Below the pieces are notes generated by a model. That model saw only the letters and a list, made by a program, of their open reading frames with translations, was not told the DNA's origin and searched no databases. A program made the position numbers and the translations under genes. This document shows positions 1 to 5,557 of a stretch of DNA of 8,612 nt, in pieces. Position 1 is the stretch's first letter. Each line of letters begins with the position of its first letter. Location: the NCBI GenBank assembly GCA_946615875.1, contig CAMOIK010000085.1, forward strand, positions 1 to 8,612. Reading direction: 5' to 3'. This DNA is from an uncultured Verrucomicrobiota bacterium. Its GTDB lineage: Bacteria; Verrucomicrobiota; Kiritimatiellia; RFP12; UBA1067.

Positions 1-97
1 GTCGGATCACGCCATATCCCTGCGAATGCTCGTGGATGAGCCTCCAAACTGAATCGCCATGTGGGCGGCGGCGTTTGCGGAATGGATGCCAAAACGA
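1..97. other. left-edge stretch with no assignable gene
   Basis: This is the stretch downstream of the NIF3 gene. On the minus strand the NIF3 frame stays open after its TAG to the window edge (about 32 codons), but no ATG lies in that frame. Another minus frame has an ATG at 60 followed by only 17 codons and no Shine-Dalgarno. On the plus strand a frame open from the left edge ends in TGA at 50-52 and could be the tail of a converging gene. The stretch is too short to choose between these, so no gene is called. Confidence 0.3.
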
Positions 98-121
98 CTA
101 AGTCGGCAAGCCGATGCCGAC
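91..121 (-). terminator. weak terminator-like hairpin at the end of the NIF3 gene
   Basis: On the minus strand a perfect 7-bp stem (GTCGGCA / TGCCGAC, plus positions 115-121 and 102-108) encloses a 6-nt loop, and one further G-T pair can extend it. It overlaps the last codons and precedes TTAGTCGTTTT. The T-run is only four long and several bases away from the stem, so this is at best a weak intrinsic terminator. Its placement at the last gene of the run fits that role, but it may be a chance palindrome in GC-rich coding sequence. Confidence 0.3.
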
Positions 122-808
122 CGTCTCGATCTGGAGCGCATCGGCCATCCTGCGGGAAAGCGCAGCCACGCCAAACGTCTCGGTCTCGTAATGTCCTGCG
201 CAGATCATGGGCATGGAGACGTTCTGCGCGGCGACGACCTCGCCCCAGTTCGCCTCGCCGGTGAGGAAGAGGTCGCAGCCGAGGAACTTCGCCGCCGTGG
301 CGAACTCTCCCGCGCCGCCGGAGCAGACGCCGATCTTCCCTTGCGGGATCGCGAACTCTCGCTTGCCGATTTCGACGGTCCGCCCCGCGGCCAGGCGCCC
401 CACGAGCCCGATGACGTTGCCGTGATACGAGAAAGCCGGCGAAATGCGCTCGAGGCCGATGAGGCGGGCCAGCTCCCAGTTGTTGCCCACCTCGCTGTTG
501 GCGTCCAGCGGCAGATGGTAGGCGGCGAGCGCCAGATTGGCGGACATCGCCGCCCTGACGACGGCGTATTCGCCGCCCGTCAGGCGTTTGATGCCGCCGC
601 CCCAGCTTATGCCGTGATGGACGATCAGCAGCTGCGCGCCCGCCTCGCCCGCCGCCCTGACGCTGGCGAGCGAGGCATCCACGGCGAAAGCCACCTTCGC
701 CACCTCGTTCCCTTCGCGGGCGATCTGCAGTCCGTTGTTCGACACGTCGTCAAAGTCGCCTGGCTTGAGCAGCGCGTTGGCCCAGCCGAGTATCGTTTCG
801 AGCTTCAT
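98..808 (-). CDS. NIF3/YbgI family dinuclear metal-centre protein (DUF34)
   Basis: A 236-residue cytoplasmic protein of the NIF3/YbgI (DUF34) family. The family forms toroidal hexamers with a two-metal site per subunit. The cellular role is not settled, and the database label 'GTP cyclohydrolase 1 type 2 homolog' rests on little evidence. Conserved metal-ligand motifs are present: HHG at residues 64-66, YHLPLD at 97-102 (H98, D102) and GHYETE at 205-210 (H206, E210). The N-terminal SNNGLQI (23-29) matches the family's D-x-x-GLQ signature. The length matches the short bacterial class (E. coli YbgI is about 247 residues), without the inserted PII-like domain of longer homologues. The ATG at 808 is chosen over an in-frame GTG at 817 because an AAAAGGAGG Shine-Dalgarno lies 8 nt before the ATG and overlaps the GTG. 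It starts 35 nt after the BatA-like stop codon and is probably cotranscribed with it. Confidence 0.93.
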   Translation of the reverse strand: MKLETILGWANALLKPGDFDDVSNNGLQIAREGNEVAKVAFAVDASLASVRAAGEAGAQLLIVHHGISWGGGIKRLTGGEYAVVRAAMSANLALAAYHLPLDANSEVGNNWELARLIGLERISPAFSYHGNVIGLVGRLAAGRTVEIGKREFAIPQGKIGVCSGGAGEFATAAKFLGCDLFLTGEANWGEVVAAQNVSMPMICAGHYETETFGVAALSRRMADALQIETVGIGLPT

Positions 809-816
809 CCCTGCCA

Positions 817-825
817 CCTCCTTTT
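817..825 (-). promoter_or_regulatory. strong Shine-Dalgarno that fixes the NIF3 start
   Basis: The minus strand reads AAAAGGAGG, ending 8 nt before the ATG at 808. The alternative GTG start at 817-815 begins on the last G of this element and could not use it. This is the best Shine-Dalgarno in the window. Confidence 0.85.
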
Positions 826-843
826 AATAGCGCATCGGCGGCG

Positions 844-1890
844 TCAGGCGATGCGGCGCGAAGCGGCCATCGAAAGCGTGACGGCGGCGAAGACGAGGAA
901 CGCGCCGGCGAGCAGGAACGGAGCGAAATGCTCGTCCCAGCGTTCCCAAGAGCCTGCCTCGATGCGCGTCTTCTCGAGCTGGTCGATTTCCTCGAGGGCC
1001 TTCGCGAGGGAGTCTCGGTCGTCCACGCTGAAGTATATGCCGCCCGTCTTCTCCGCGATGGACTTGAGCTGACCTTCGTCGAAGGTCATGTCGGCGTACT
1101 GGACTGCCGGGCGGCCGAAGAGGTCCCTGGCGAATATGGGGGTGCGCCTAGCGTGGGTGCCGACGCCGATGGAATAGACCTTCACGCCCATCTTGGCCGC
1201 AGCGTCGGCGGCCTCGTCCGGCGACACCACGCCTGCGTTGGCCACGCCGTCGGAAAGCAGGATGACGATCTTGGAGGTGGGCTTCGCGTCCTTCAGCCTG
1301 GCAAGCGCGGTGGCCAGGCCGTCTCCTATGGCGGTCAGCTGCTCGTCCTCGCCGATGCGGCGGCCCTGCGCGTCCAGTCCCATGCTGGGGATCTTGACGG
1401 CGCCGAGGATGTTCAGCAGCGCCCTGTGGTCGGCGGTGAGCGGGGCGCGGGTGGCGGCGTAGCCGCCGAACGTGACGAGGCCGATGAGATCGTCGGGGCG
1501 GCGCTCGACGAACTCCGCGAAGAGTTTCTTGACGACAGCCAGGCGCGTCGTATCCTCCGAGAAGCGCTCGCCCGGCGGCGTCAGGTCGAGCGCGTCCATC
1601 GAGCCGGACACGTCGACGGTCATTGCTATGGCGATCGCCTCGACGGTCCTGGAGGAATGCGAGAGGGCGGTGCGGGGGCGCGCGGCGGCCACGACGAGCA
1701 GGGCGAGCGCGGCCACGAGGGCGAACGGGGCAGCCGCCGCCGCGGCGGCGCGCCAGCCTGCGGAGTTTGCGGGGATGCGCGCCAGCGCGGAAAAGCGGAT
1801 GCCGGAGCGGCGCGAGCGGCGCAGAAGCCGCCACGCGGCGAAGCCGAGCGGCAGCGCGAACAGAAACATCCAAGGGGAAGCGAATGACAT
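844..1890 (-). CDS. batA: BatA-like membrane protein with von Willebrand factor A domain
   Basis: A 348-residue inner-membrane protein of the BatA/BatB type ('Bacteroides aerotolerance' family). Two N-terminal membrane segments (about 5-22 and 53-70) flank a basic stretch (RLLRRSRRSG, 21-30), as in the family's N-terminal domain. A vWA domain follows (about 83-285), then a C-terminal membrane helix (about 323-342). The MIDAS metal site is complete: DVSGS at 93-97, T186 in QLTAIGDG, and D214 in LLSDG. The vWA domain should therefore bind a divalent metal and a partner protein, and topology places it outside the cytoplasm. BatA proteins normally work with MoxR AAA ATPases, DUF58 proteins and other Bat proteins; neither MoxR nor DUF58 is seen here. 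The gene begins 31 nt after the Bat/DUF4381-type gene. No good Shine-Dalgarno precedes the ATG, but an MSFASPWMF start is typical of the family. Assignment as BatA rather than BatB is the less certain part. Confidence 0.9.
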   Translation of the reverse strand: MSFASPWMFLFALPLGFAAWRLLRRSRRSGIRFSALARIPANSAGWRAAAAAAAPFALVAALALLVVAAARPRTALSHSSRTVEAIAIAMTVDVSGSMDALDLTPPGERFSEDTTRLAVVKKLFAEFVERRPDDLIGLVTFGGYAATRAPLTADHRALLNILGAVKIPSMGLDAQGRRIGEDEQLTAIGDGLATALARLKDAKPTSKIVILLSDGVANAGVVSPDEAADAAAKMGVKVYSIGVGTHARRTPIFARDLFGRPAVQYADMTFDEGQLKSIAEKTGGIYFSVDDRDSLAKALEEIDQLEKTRIEAGSWERWDEHFAPFLLAGAFLVFAAVTLSMAASRRIA

Positions 1891-1921
1891 TGCGGAATGG
1901 TGGATTGTGGTGTTTCGGGAT

Positions 1922-2791
1922 TTACGCTATCTCTTCATTGTCCTTCTTGATGTAGTCGCGAGCGGACTGCGTGGCCTCGTCCGCGGTCTCGGGCGTGGCG
2001 GTCACGCCGGCGAACTTCACGAGGTCCGCCTTCTCCATGAACGCGAAGAGCTGGTCCAGCGCCTCTTTTCTGAACGAAGGCGACAGGCGCGCCGCCTCGA
2101 AGAACTCCTCGGTGGTGAGATGCGGGGCCTTCAAGCCGTGCTGCCGCTGGATGTAGCGGCGGACGAGCTGCGTCAGCTCCACGTAGAAGTCCTTGTATCT
2201 GCCGCGCCCCGGCAGCCCCTTCTTCAGCAGGCGGTCGAGCTCCGCCCAGGCGCGCTCTATCGGGCTCATGCGGTGCTCCCTGACGCGGCGCGCGATGCCG
2301 CGCAGCACGAACCACAGCGCGGCGGCGGCGAGAGCCGCGCCGAAGAGAACGGCGGCGGCCTGGCCGACCAGGCGCCAGCTGAGCGGCGGCATATCCTTCT
2401 TCGGGTCTATTTCCATCGGGCCGGAGACGGGCTCCGCGGCCGGCGGAGGATCGAAGTATATGGCCTTGGCCACCTTGCCGGCGACGGCGAAAGGCGCGAT
2501 CTTGTATTCCTTCGCGCAAGGCTCCGGGACCAGCCGCCAGTGCGCCACGCGGGTGATGGTGCCGTCCTTCGCCTGCGTGGGCTCCTCCACGTCGTCCTCG
2601 GCGACGGAAAAGCCGCGCACTCTCCCGCGCAGGTCCGGGAGCGCGGCGGCCAGGTCTTTCGGCGTGCGGAGCGTGAGGTCGATGAAGACGCTGCGGCCCG
2701 GATCGACCTGCCGCGTCTCCCCTTCCACCTTGAAATCCACGCCTCCCTCGTTCAACGCGAGCAGCGTGACGGCCAGCAGCAGCATGTTCAT
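1922..2791 (-). CDS. Bat-operon membrane protein, DUF4381/BatD C-terminal type
   Basis: A 289-residue protein with a short signal-like hydrophobic N-terminus (about 1-13). A beta-rich extracytoplasmic part follows (about 15-115, with FDPPPAAEP at 113-121), then one membrane helix (about 142-164) and a basic, helical cytoplasmic domain (about 168-285). The C-terminal part has the pattern seen in DUF4381-type and BatD-type proteins next to BatA: SPIERAWAELDRLL (176-189), DFYVELTQLVRRYI (201-214), the conserved TTEEFFEA (226-233) and a late DLVKFAG (256-262). The role is inferred from context as a partner of the vWA protein at the inner membrane. Its ATG overlaps the ligase stop as ATGA, so translational coupling is likely. 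A second in-frame ATG at 2785 (M3) is possible. No clear Shine-Dalgarno is present beyond a weak GGGA. The exact family name is less certain than the association. Confidence 0.78.
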   Translation of the reverse strand: MNMLLLAVTLLALNEGGVDFKVEGETRQVDPGRSVFIDLTLRTPKDLAAALPDLRGRVRGFSVAEDDVEEPTQAKDGTITRVAHWRLVPEPCAKEYKIAPFAVAGKVAKAIYFDPPPAAEPVSGPMEIDPKKDMPPLSWRLVGQAAAVLFGAALAAAALWFVLRGIARRVREHRMSPIERAWAELDRLLKKGLPGRGRYKDFYVELTQLVRRYIQRQHGLKAPHLTTEEFFEAARLSPSFRKEALDQLFAFMEKADLVKFAGVTATPETADEATQSARDYIKKDNEEIA

Positions 2792-4434
2792 TCGCCAATC
2801 CCGTTCTGCTGCGCGACCAGCGATGATGCGCCATACATCTGCCTTAGCTTCGGCTTCTCGATCTTGCCCGTCGGGTTGCGGGGCACCTCGGCGAAGATTA
2901 TCCTGCGCGGGCGCTTGTAGCGCGGCATTCCGAGGCAGAAGGCGTTCACCTCCTCCTCCGTGAGCTTCATCCCTTCCTTCACCGAGATTATGGCGGCCGC
3001 GATCTCGCCCAGGCGCTGGTCGGCCAGGCCTATCACCGCCACGTCCTTTATGGCGGGGTGCGAGCGCAGGAAGTCTTCGATCTGCACGGGATAGAGGTTT
3101 TCGCCGCCGGTGATGATCACGTCCTTCGCCCTGTCCACGAGGTATATAAAGCCGTCGCGCTCCTCGGCCATGTCGCCGGTGAGCAGCCAGCCTCCCTCCT
3201 TGAGGATTTCCGCGGTGGCGGACGGGTTCTTGTAATACTCCTTCATCACGCCGGGCCCCTTCAGGGCGAGCTCGCCCACCTCCCCGGCCGCAACGGGCGT
3301 CTCGCCGTCCGGCCGGACGATCTTCGTCTGCCAGCCGTAGCCCGCCACGCCAATGGCGCCGACGTGGTCGATGTTCTCGATGCCGAGGTGGACTGCGCCA
3401 GGCCCGGTGGACTCGCTAAGACCGTAGTTGGTGTCGTAGTCGTGGTGCGGGAACACCTTCTTCCAGCGCTTGATGAGCGCGGGCGGCACCGGCTGCGCGC
3501 CGATGTGCATCAACCGCCACTGGTCCAGGCGGTAGTCCTCCAGCTTTACGTCGCCGCGCTCTATCGCGTCCAGCACGTCCTGCGCCCACGGGACGAGGAG
3601 CCAGACGATGGTGCAGCCTTCCTCGGAAACCGCGCGCAGGATCCACTCCGGCTTGACTCCCTTCAGCAGCACGGCCTTGCCGCCGACGAGGAAGGAGCCG
3701 AACCAGTGCATCTTGGCGCCCGTGTGGTAGAGCGGCGGGATGCACAGGAAGGTGTCGTCCTTCGTCTGCCCGTGGTGCTTTTGCTCGACGACGCATGAAT
3801 GCAGCAGGCAGCGGTGCTGCAGCACGATCGCCTTGGGGAAGCCCGTGGTGCCCGACGAGAAGTAGATCGCCGCGTCGTCCTCCGGCGACATCGCGCCGGA
3901 AGGCGTGCGCGACGAGCAGTAGGAGACCAGGTTGCGGTAGCTTTCGGCGAAGCTCGGGCAGTCGTCGCCGACGTAGAGGCGTATCTTGACGCGGGGGGTC
4001 TGGTCGATGATCTGCTCCACGCGGCCGGTGAACTCCGGGCCGAACACGAGCGCGTCGGCGTCCGCCAGGTCGAGGCAATACTTTATCTCGTCGGCGGTGT
4101 ATCTGAAGTTGAGCGGCACGGCCAGGCATCCGGCCTTGATGACGCCGAAGTATATCGGCAGCCACTCGAGGCAGTTCATCAGGAGGATCGCCACCTTGTC
4201 GCCCTTGCGAAAGCCACGCGACAGCAGGAAGTTGGCGAACCTGTTCGCCTTCTCGTTGAACTGCGCCCACGTCATCTCGCTGCGGAACGCCTCGATCGGC
4301 GAGGACTCTATCAGCGAATACTCCCGCCACGTGGTGCGGTGCGCCTCCAGTTCCTGCGGGTTGATTTCGACCAGCGCCACGTCGTTGGGCCATTCCTTCG
4401 CGTTGCGCTCAAGTATGTCTGCGATTGTGTTCAT
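2788..4434 (-). CDS. class I adenylate-forming acyl-CoA synthetase/ligase
   Basis: A 548-residue AMP-forming ligase, probably cytoplasmic, that activates a carboxylic acid as an acyl-adenylate and transfers it to coenzyme A. All core motifs are intact. The P-loop is YFSSGTTGFPKA at 191-202. The A5 motif is NYGLSEST (336-343). The ribose-binding and hinge region runs from TGD (419-421) through DRAKDVIITGGENLYP (434-449). A10 is NPTGKIEK (520-527) with the adenylation lysine K524. The length is normal for the family. A polar stretch after the first helix (about 24-52) and a PLYHTGAKMHWFG motif (234-246) resemble a well-conserved bacterial subfamily of unknown substrate; the carnitine/crotonobetaine-CoA and fatty-acyl-CoA ligases are distant relatives. 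The substrate cannot be read from the sequence. The start codon lies 16 nt from the heptamer array and has no Shine-Dalgarno; its leader is rich in C and A. The stop overlaps the next start by 4 bp. Confidence 0.93.
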   Translation of the reverse strand: MNTIADILERNAKEWPNDVALVEINPQELEAHRTTWREYSLIESSPIEAFRSEMTWAQFNEKANRFANFLLSRGFRKGDKVAILLMNCLEWLPIYFGVIKAGCLAVPLNFRYTADEIKYCLDLADADALVFGPEFTGRVEQIIDQTPRVKIRLYVGDDCPSFAESYRNLVSYCSSRTPSGAMSPEDDAAIYFSSGTTGFPKAIVLQHRCLLHSCVVEQKHHGQTKDDTFLCIPPLYHTGAKMHWFGSFLVGGKAVLLKGVKPEWILRAVSEEGCTIVWLLVPWAQDVLDAIERGDVKLEDYRLDQWRLMHIGAQPVPPALIKRWKKVFPHHDYDTNYGLSESTGPGAVHLGIENIDHVGAIGVAGYGWQTKIVRPDGETPVAAGEVGELALKGPGVMKEYYKNPSATAEILKEGGWLLTGDMAEERDGFIYLVDRAKDVIITGGENLYPVQIEDFLRSHPAIKDVAVIGLADQRLGEIAAAIISVKEGMKLTEEEVNAFCLGMPRYKRPRRIIFAEVPRNPTGKIEKPKLRQMYGASSLVAQQNGIGE

Positions 4435-4450
4435 CGGAGAGTTGGTTGTT

Positions 4451-4516
4451 GGTAGAGGGTAGAGGGTAGATGGTAGAGGGGAGAGAGTAGAGGGGAGAGG
4501 GGAGTGGAGGGTGGCG
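4451..4516 (+). repeat. heptamer array A (TAGAGGG units), G-rich on plus strand
   Basis: Eight consecutive 7-bp units run in perfect register from 4453 to 4508: TAGAGGG, TAGAGGG, TAGATGG, TAGAGGG, GAGAGAG, TAGAGGG, GAGAGGG, GAGTGGA. They are followed by GGGTGGCGG. The array lies between the thioredoxin stop and the ligase start, so the ligase leader RNA carries the pyrimidine-rich complement. Positions 4452-4473 are identical to 5471-5492 in array B. The plus strand has enough spaced GG/GGG runs to allow a G-quadruplex. The function is unknown. Confidence 0.88.
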
Positions 4517-4523
4517 GTTCACC

Positions 4524-4547
4524 GGCAGACGCCGCCCGCCGTCCGCC
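4524..4547 (-). terminator. GC-rich hairpin directly after the thioredoxin stop codon
   Basis: Arms at 4524-4531 and 4540-4547 pair over 8 bp with one mismatch, around an 8-nt loop. The hairpin begins right after the TGA at 4550-4548. No T-run follows; the RNA instead continues into the pyrimidine-rich complement of array A. It is not a standard intrinsic terminator. It could be a pausing or 3'-end-protecting structure, or chance in GC-rich DNA. Confidence 0.25.
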
Positions 4548-5384
4548 TCACTTCCCCGCCTTGCGCTTCTTCGCTGCGGAGATGAGCGCCGGCACTTCGG
4601 CTTTGTACGCGGCCTCCGCCTCCTCCGGCCACGTGACCTTCATCAGCTTGATGAGGCGCAGCGCCTCCCTGGGTTCGCACGTCTTCAGCATGTCTATTTC
4701 TTCCTTCGTCGCCGCCAGCCCGCGCTCTATGCCGTCCAGGATGGCCCGCGCCTCGGCCGCCGCCTGGGCGTCCTTGCCGGCGGCTACGGCTTTCAACTTG
4801 CCGGTTATCGTCTTGACGGGGCGGCCCAGCGCCAGCTGCCCTTCCAGATTCTTGAAGCGCGTGAAGCGAACGCCGTCCGTGAGCGAAGGCAGACGGCCGA
4901 CATCGCCGAGCGCGGTGATGGCGGCTTCCTGCGCCTCCAGGACGTCGCGCCCCTTGTAAACGACCTTGCCGCGATGGTTGAGCACGTAAACGAACGGCAG
5001 CACGCCGCCGCCGGAGGGCTCGTCTTTCGCCAGCCCCGCGCCCTGATAGACGGGATAGGTGACTCCCGCCTTCGCGACGAGCGCCTTCACCCTCTCGTCG
5101 TCCCTCGCCTGTCTGTGGGAGCCGAGAACAACGAGAGGCTTGTCGGCCGGCAGCCCGTAGTTCTCCCAGATTTTCTGGAGCGTCGGGAGCAGCGCCCTGC
5201 ACGGCGGGCAGTTCACGCCCCACACGTCCACGATCACTACGCGGTTGCAAAGCTTCTCCGGCGACGAGATCTTCGCGCCGGCGACGTAGTCGCCATCCCC
5301 GATGTTCCGCCATTCCGCCGCGGGCAAGCGCGGCGCATATGCCAACGCCGCCAGCGCCACCATGCCAACGAACCCAATCTTCAT
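4548..5384 (-). CDS. exported TlpA-like thioredoxin-fold protein with C-terminal helical extension
   Basis: A 278-residue protein. Residues 1-23 form a signal peptide (MKIGFVG start, hydrophobic core, likely cleavage after LPAA) with no lipobox cysteine. The thioredoxin fold spans about 35-158. Its active site is CPPC at 59-62 in the context VWGVNCPPCRA, and the cis-proline is P130 in GGVLPFVYVLN. CPPC is characteristic of TlpA/ResA-type periplasmic thiol-disulfide proteins; the usual tryptophan before the first cysteine is replaced here by asparagine. Residues about 165-278 are mostly helical and charged, have no family I recognise, and contain one cysteine (C236). The ATG at 5384 is chosen because a Shine-Dalgarno (AAAGGAAG) ends 6 nt upstream, a signal peptide begins there and a promoter sits just ahead. 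An in-frame extension to 5540 would cross the promoter and the repeat. The redox partner is unknown; nothing nearby indicates cytochrome maturation. Confidence 0.87.
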   Translation of the reverse strand: MKIGFVGMVALAALAYAPRLPAAEWRNIGDGDYVAGAKISSPEKLCNRVVIVDVWGVNCPPCRALLPTLQKIWENYGLPADKPLVVLGSHRQARDDERVKALVAKAGVTYPVYQGAGLAKDEPSGGGVLPFVYVLNHRGKVVYKGRDVLEAQEAAITALGDVGRLPSLTDGVRFTRFKNLEGQLALGRPVKTITGKLKAVAAGKDAQAAAEARAILDGIERGLAATKEEIDMLKTCEPREALRLIKLMKVTWPEEAEAAYKAEVPALISAAKKRKAGK

Positions 5385-5390
5385 CTGCCG

Positions 5391-5398
5391 CTTCCTTT
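5391..5398 (-). promoter_or_regulatory. Shine-Dalgarno of the thioredoxin gene
   Basis: The minus strand reads AAAGGAAG, ending 6 nt before the ATG at 5384. It supports this start over the longer in-frame start at 5540. Confidence 0.75.
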
Positions 5399-5411
5399 CA
5401 TCGACGCCGAT

Positions 5412-5420
5412 ATTATACCA
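5412..5420 (-). promoter_or_regulatory. extended -10 promoter for the thioredoxin gene
   Basis: The minus strand reads TGGTATAAT, a perfect -10 hexamer (5417-5412) with the TGn extension, inside a short AT-rich island in otherwise GC-rich DNA. No convincing -35 is seen 16-18 bp upstream, which is common for extended -10 promoters. Transcription would start near 5405 and give a leader of about 20 nt. It may also drive the downstream ligase-Bat-NIF3 genes, because no comparable promoter is visible in their short gaps. Confidence 0.72.
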
Positions 5421-5471
5421 TATTTTGCGGAGTCGTGCGCGGCCGCGCTGGAATTGGCGCGGGGCAGATTG

Positions 5472-5557
5472 TAGAGGGTAGAGGGTAGATGGCAGTGGGC
5501 AGATAGCAGCGGGCAGCCGCCAAACACTACCATCTACCATCTATCATCTACCATCTA
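5472..5557. repeat. heptamer array B, an inverted pair of arrays
   Basis: Left arm, plus strand, 5472-5513: TAGAGGG, TAGAGGG, TAGATGG, CAGTGGG, CAGATAG, CAGCGGG, all in 7-bp register. Right arm, minus strand, from 5557 down to 5530: TAGATGG, TAGATGA, TAGATGG, TAGATGG. The arms face each other. Positions 5471-5492 and 5530-5551 can pair at 19 of 22 positions around a 37-nt loop. The TAG stop codon of the large gene is the first three bases of the first right-arm unit. The left arm shares 22 identical bases with array A. The structure could serve as a 3'-end hairpin or be a mobile or dispersed intergenic element; neither is shown. Confidence 0.85.

Noticed and set aside
1..97. Stop-codon readthrough extension of the NIF3 protein, or a second small gene
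   Set aside because: The NIF3 protein already has the family's full length. The open stretch is only about 32 codons, lacks a start codon and runs off the edge, so nothing can be supported.
59..1072. Long plus-strand open frame across the NIF3 and BatA-like genes, and similar ones at 928-1887, 1472-2920, 3058-3798 and 3799-4455
   Set aside because: All overlap genes with intact family motifs on the minus strand, and their translations are low-complexity Arg/Ala/Gly-rich shadows.
1891..1921. A degenerate third copy of the G-rich repeat between the Bat genes
   Set aside because: The plus strand is G-rich (GGTGGATTGTGGTG) but no 7-bp register or TAGAKGG unit is present.
4453..4508. Telomere-like repeat
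   Set aside because: TAGAGGG resembles plant TTTAGGG units superficially, but the arrays are short and internal, between bacterial genes.
5381..5401. A six-codon leader ORF (MKGSGR) whose TGA overlaps the thioredoxin ATG
   Set aside because: Its codons coincide with the Shine-Dalgarno, it would start almost at the transcript end and has no ribosome site of its own; most likely chance.
5385..5540. A 52-residue N-terminal extension of the thioredoxin protein
   Set aside because: It would cross the promoter and the heptamer repeat. The downstream ATG has a Shine-Dalgarno and begins a signal peptide.
4451..5557. CRISPR array
   Set aside because: The units are 7 bp, contiguous and without spacers, and there are no cas genes.
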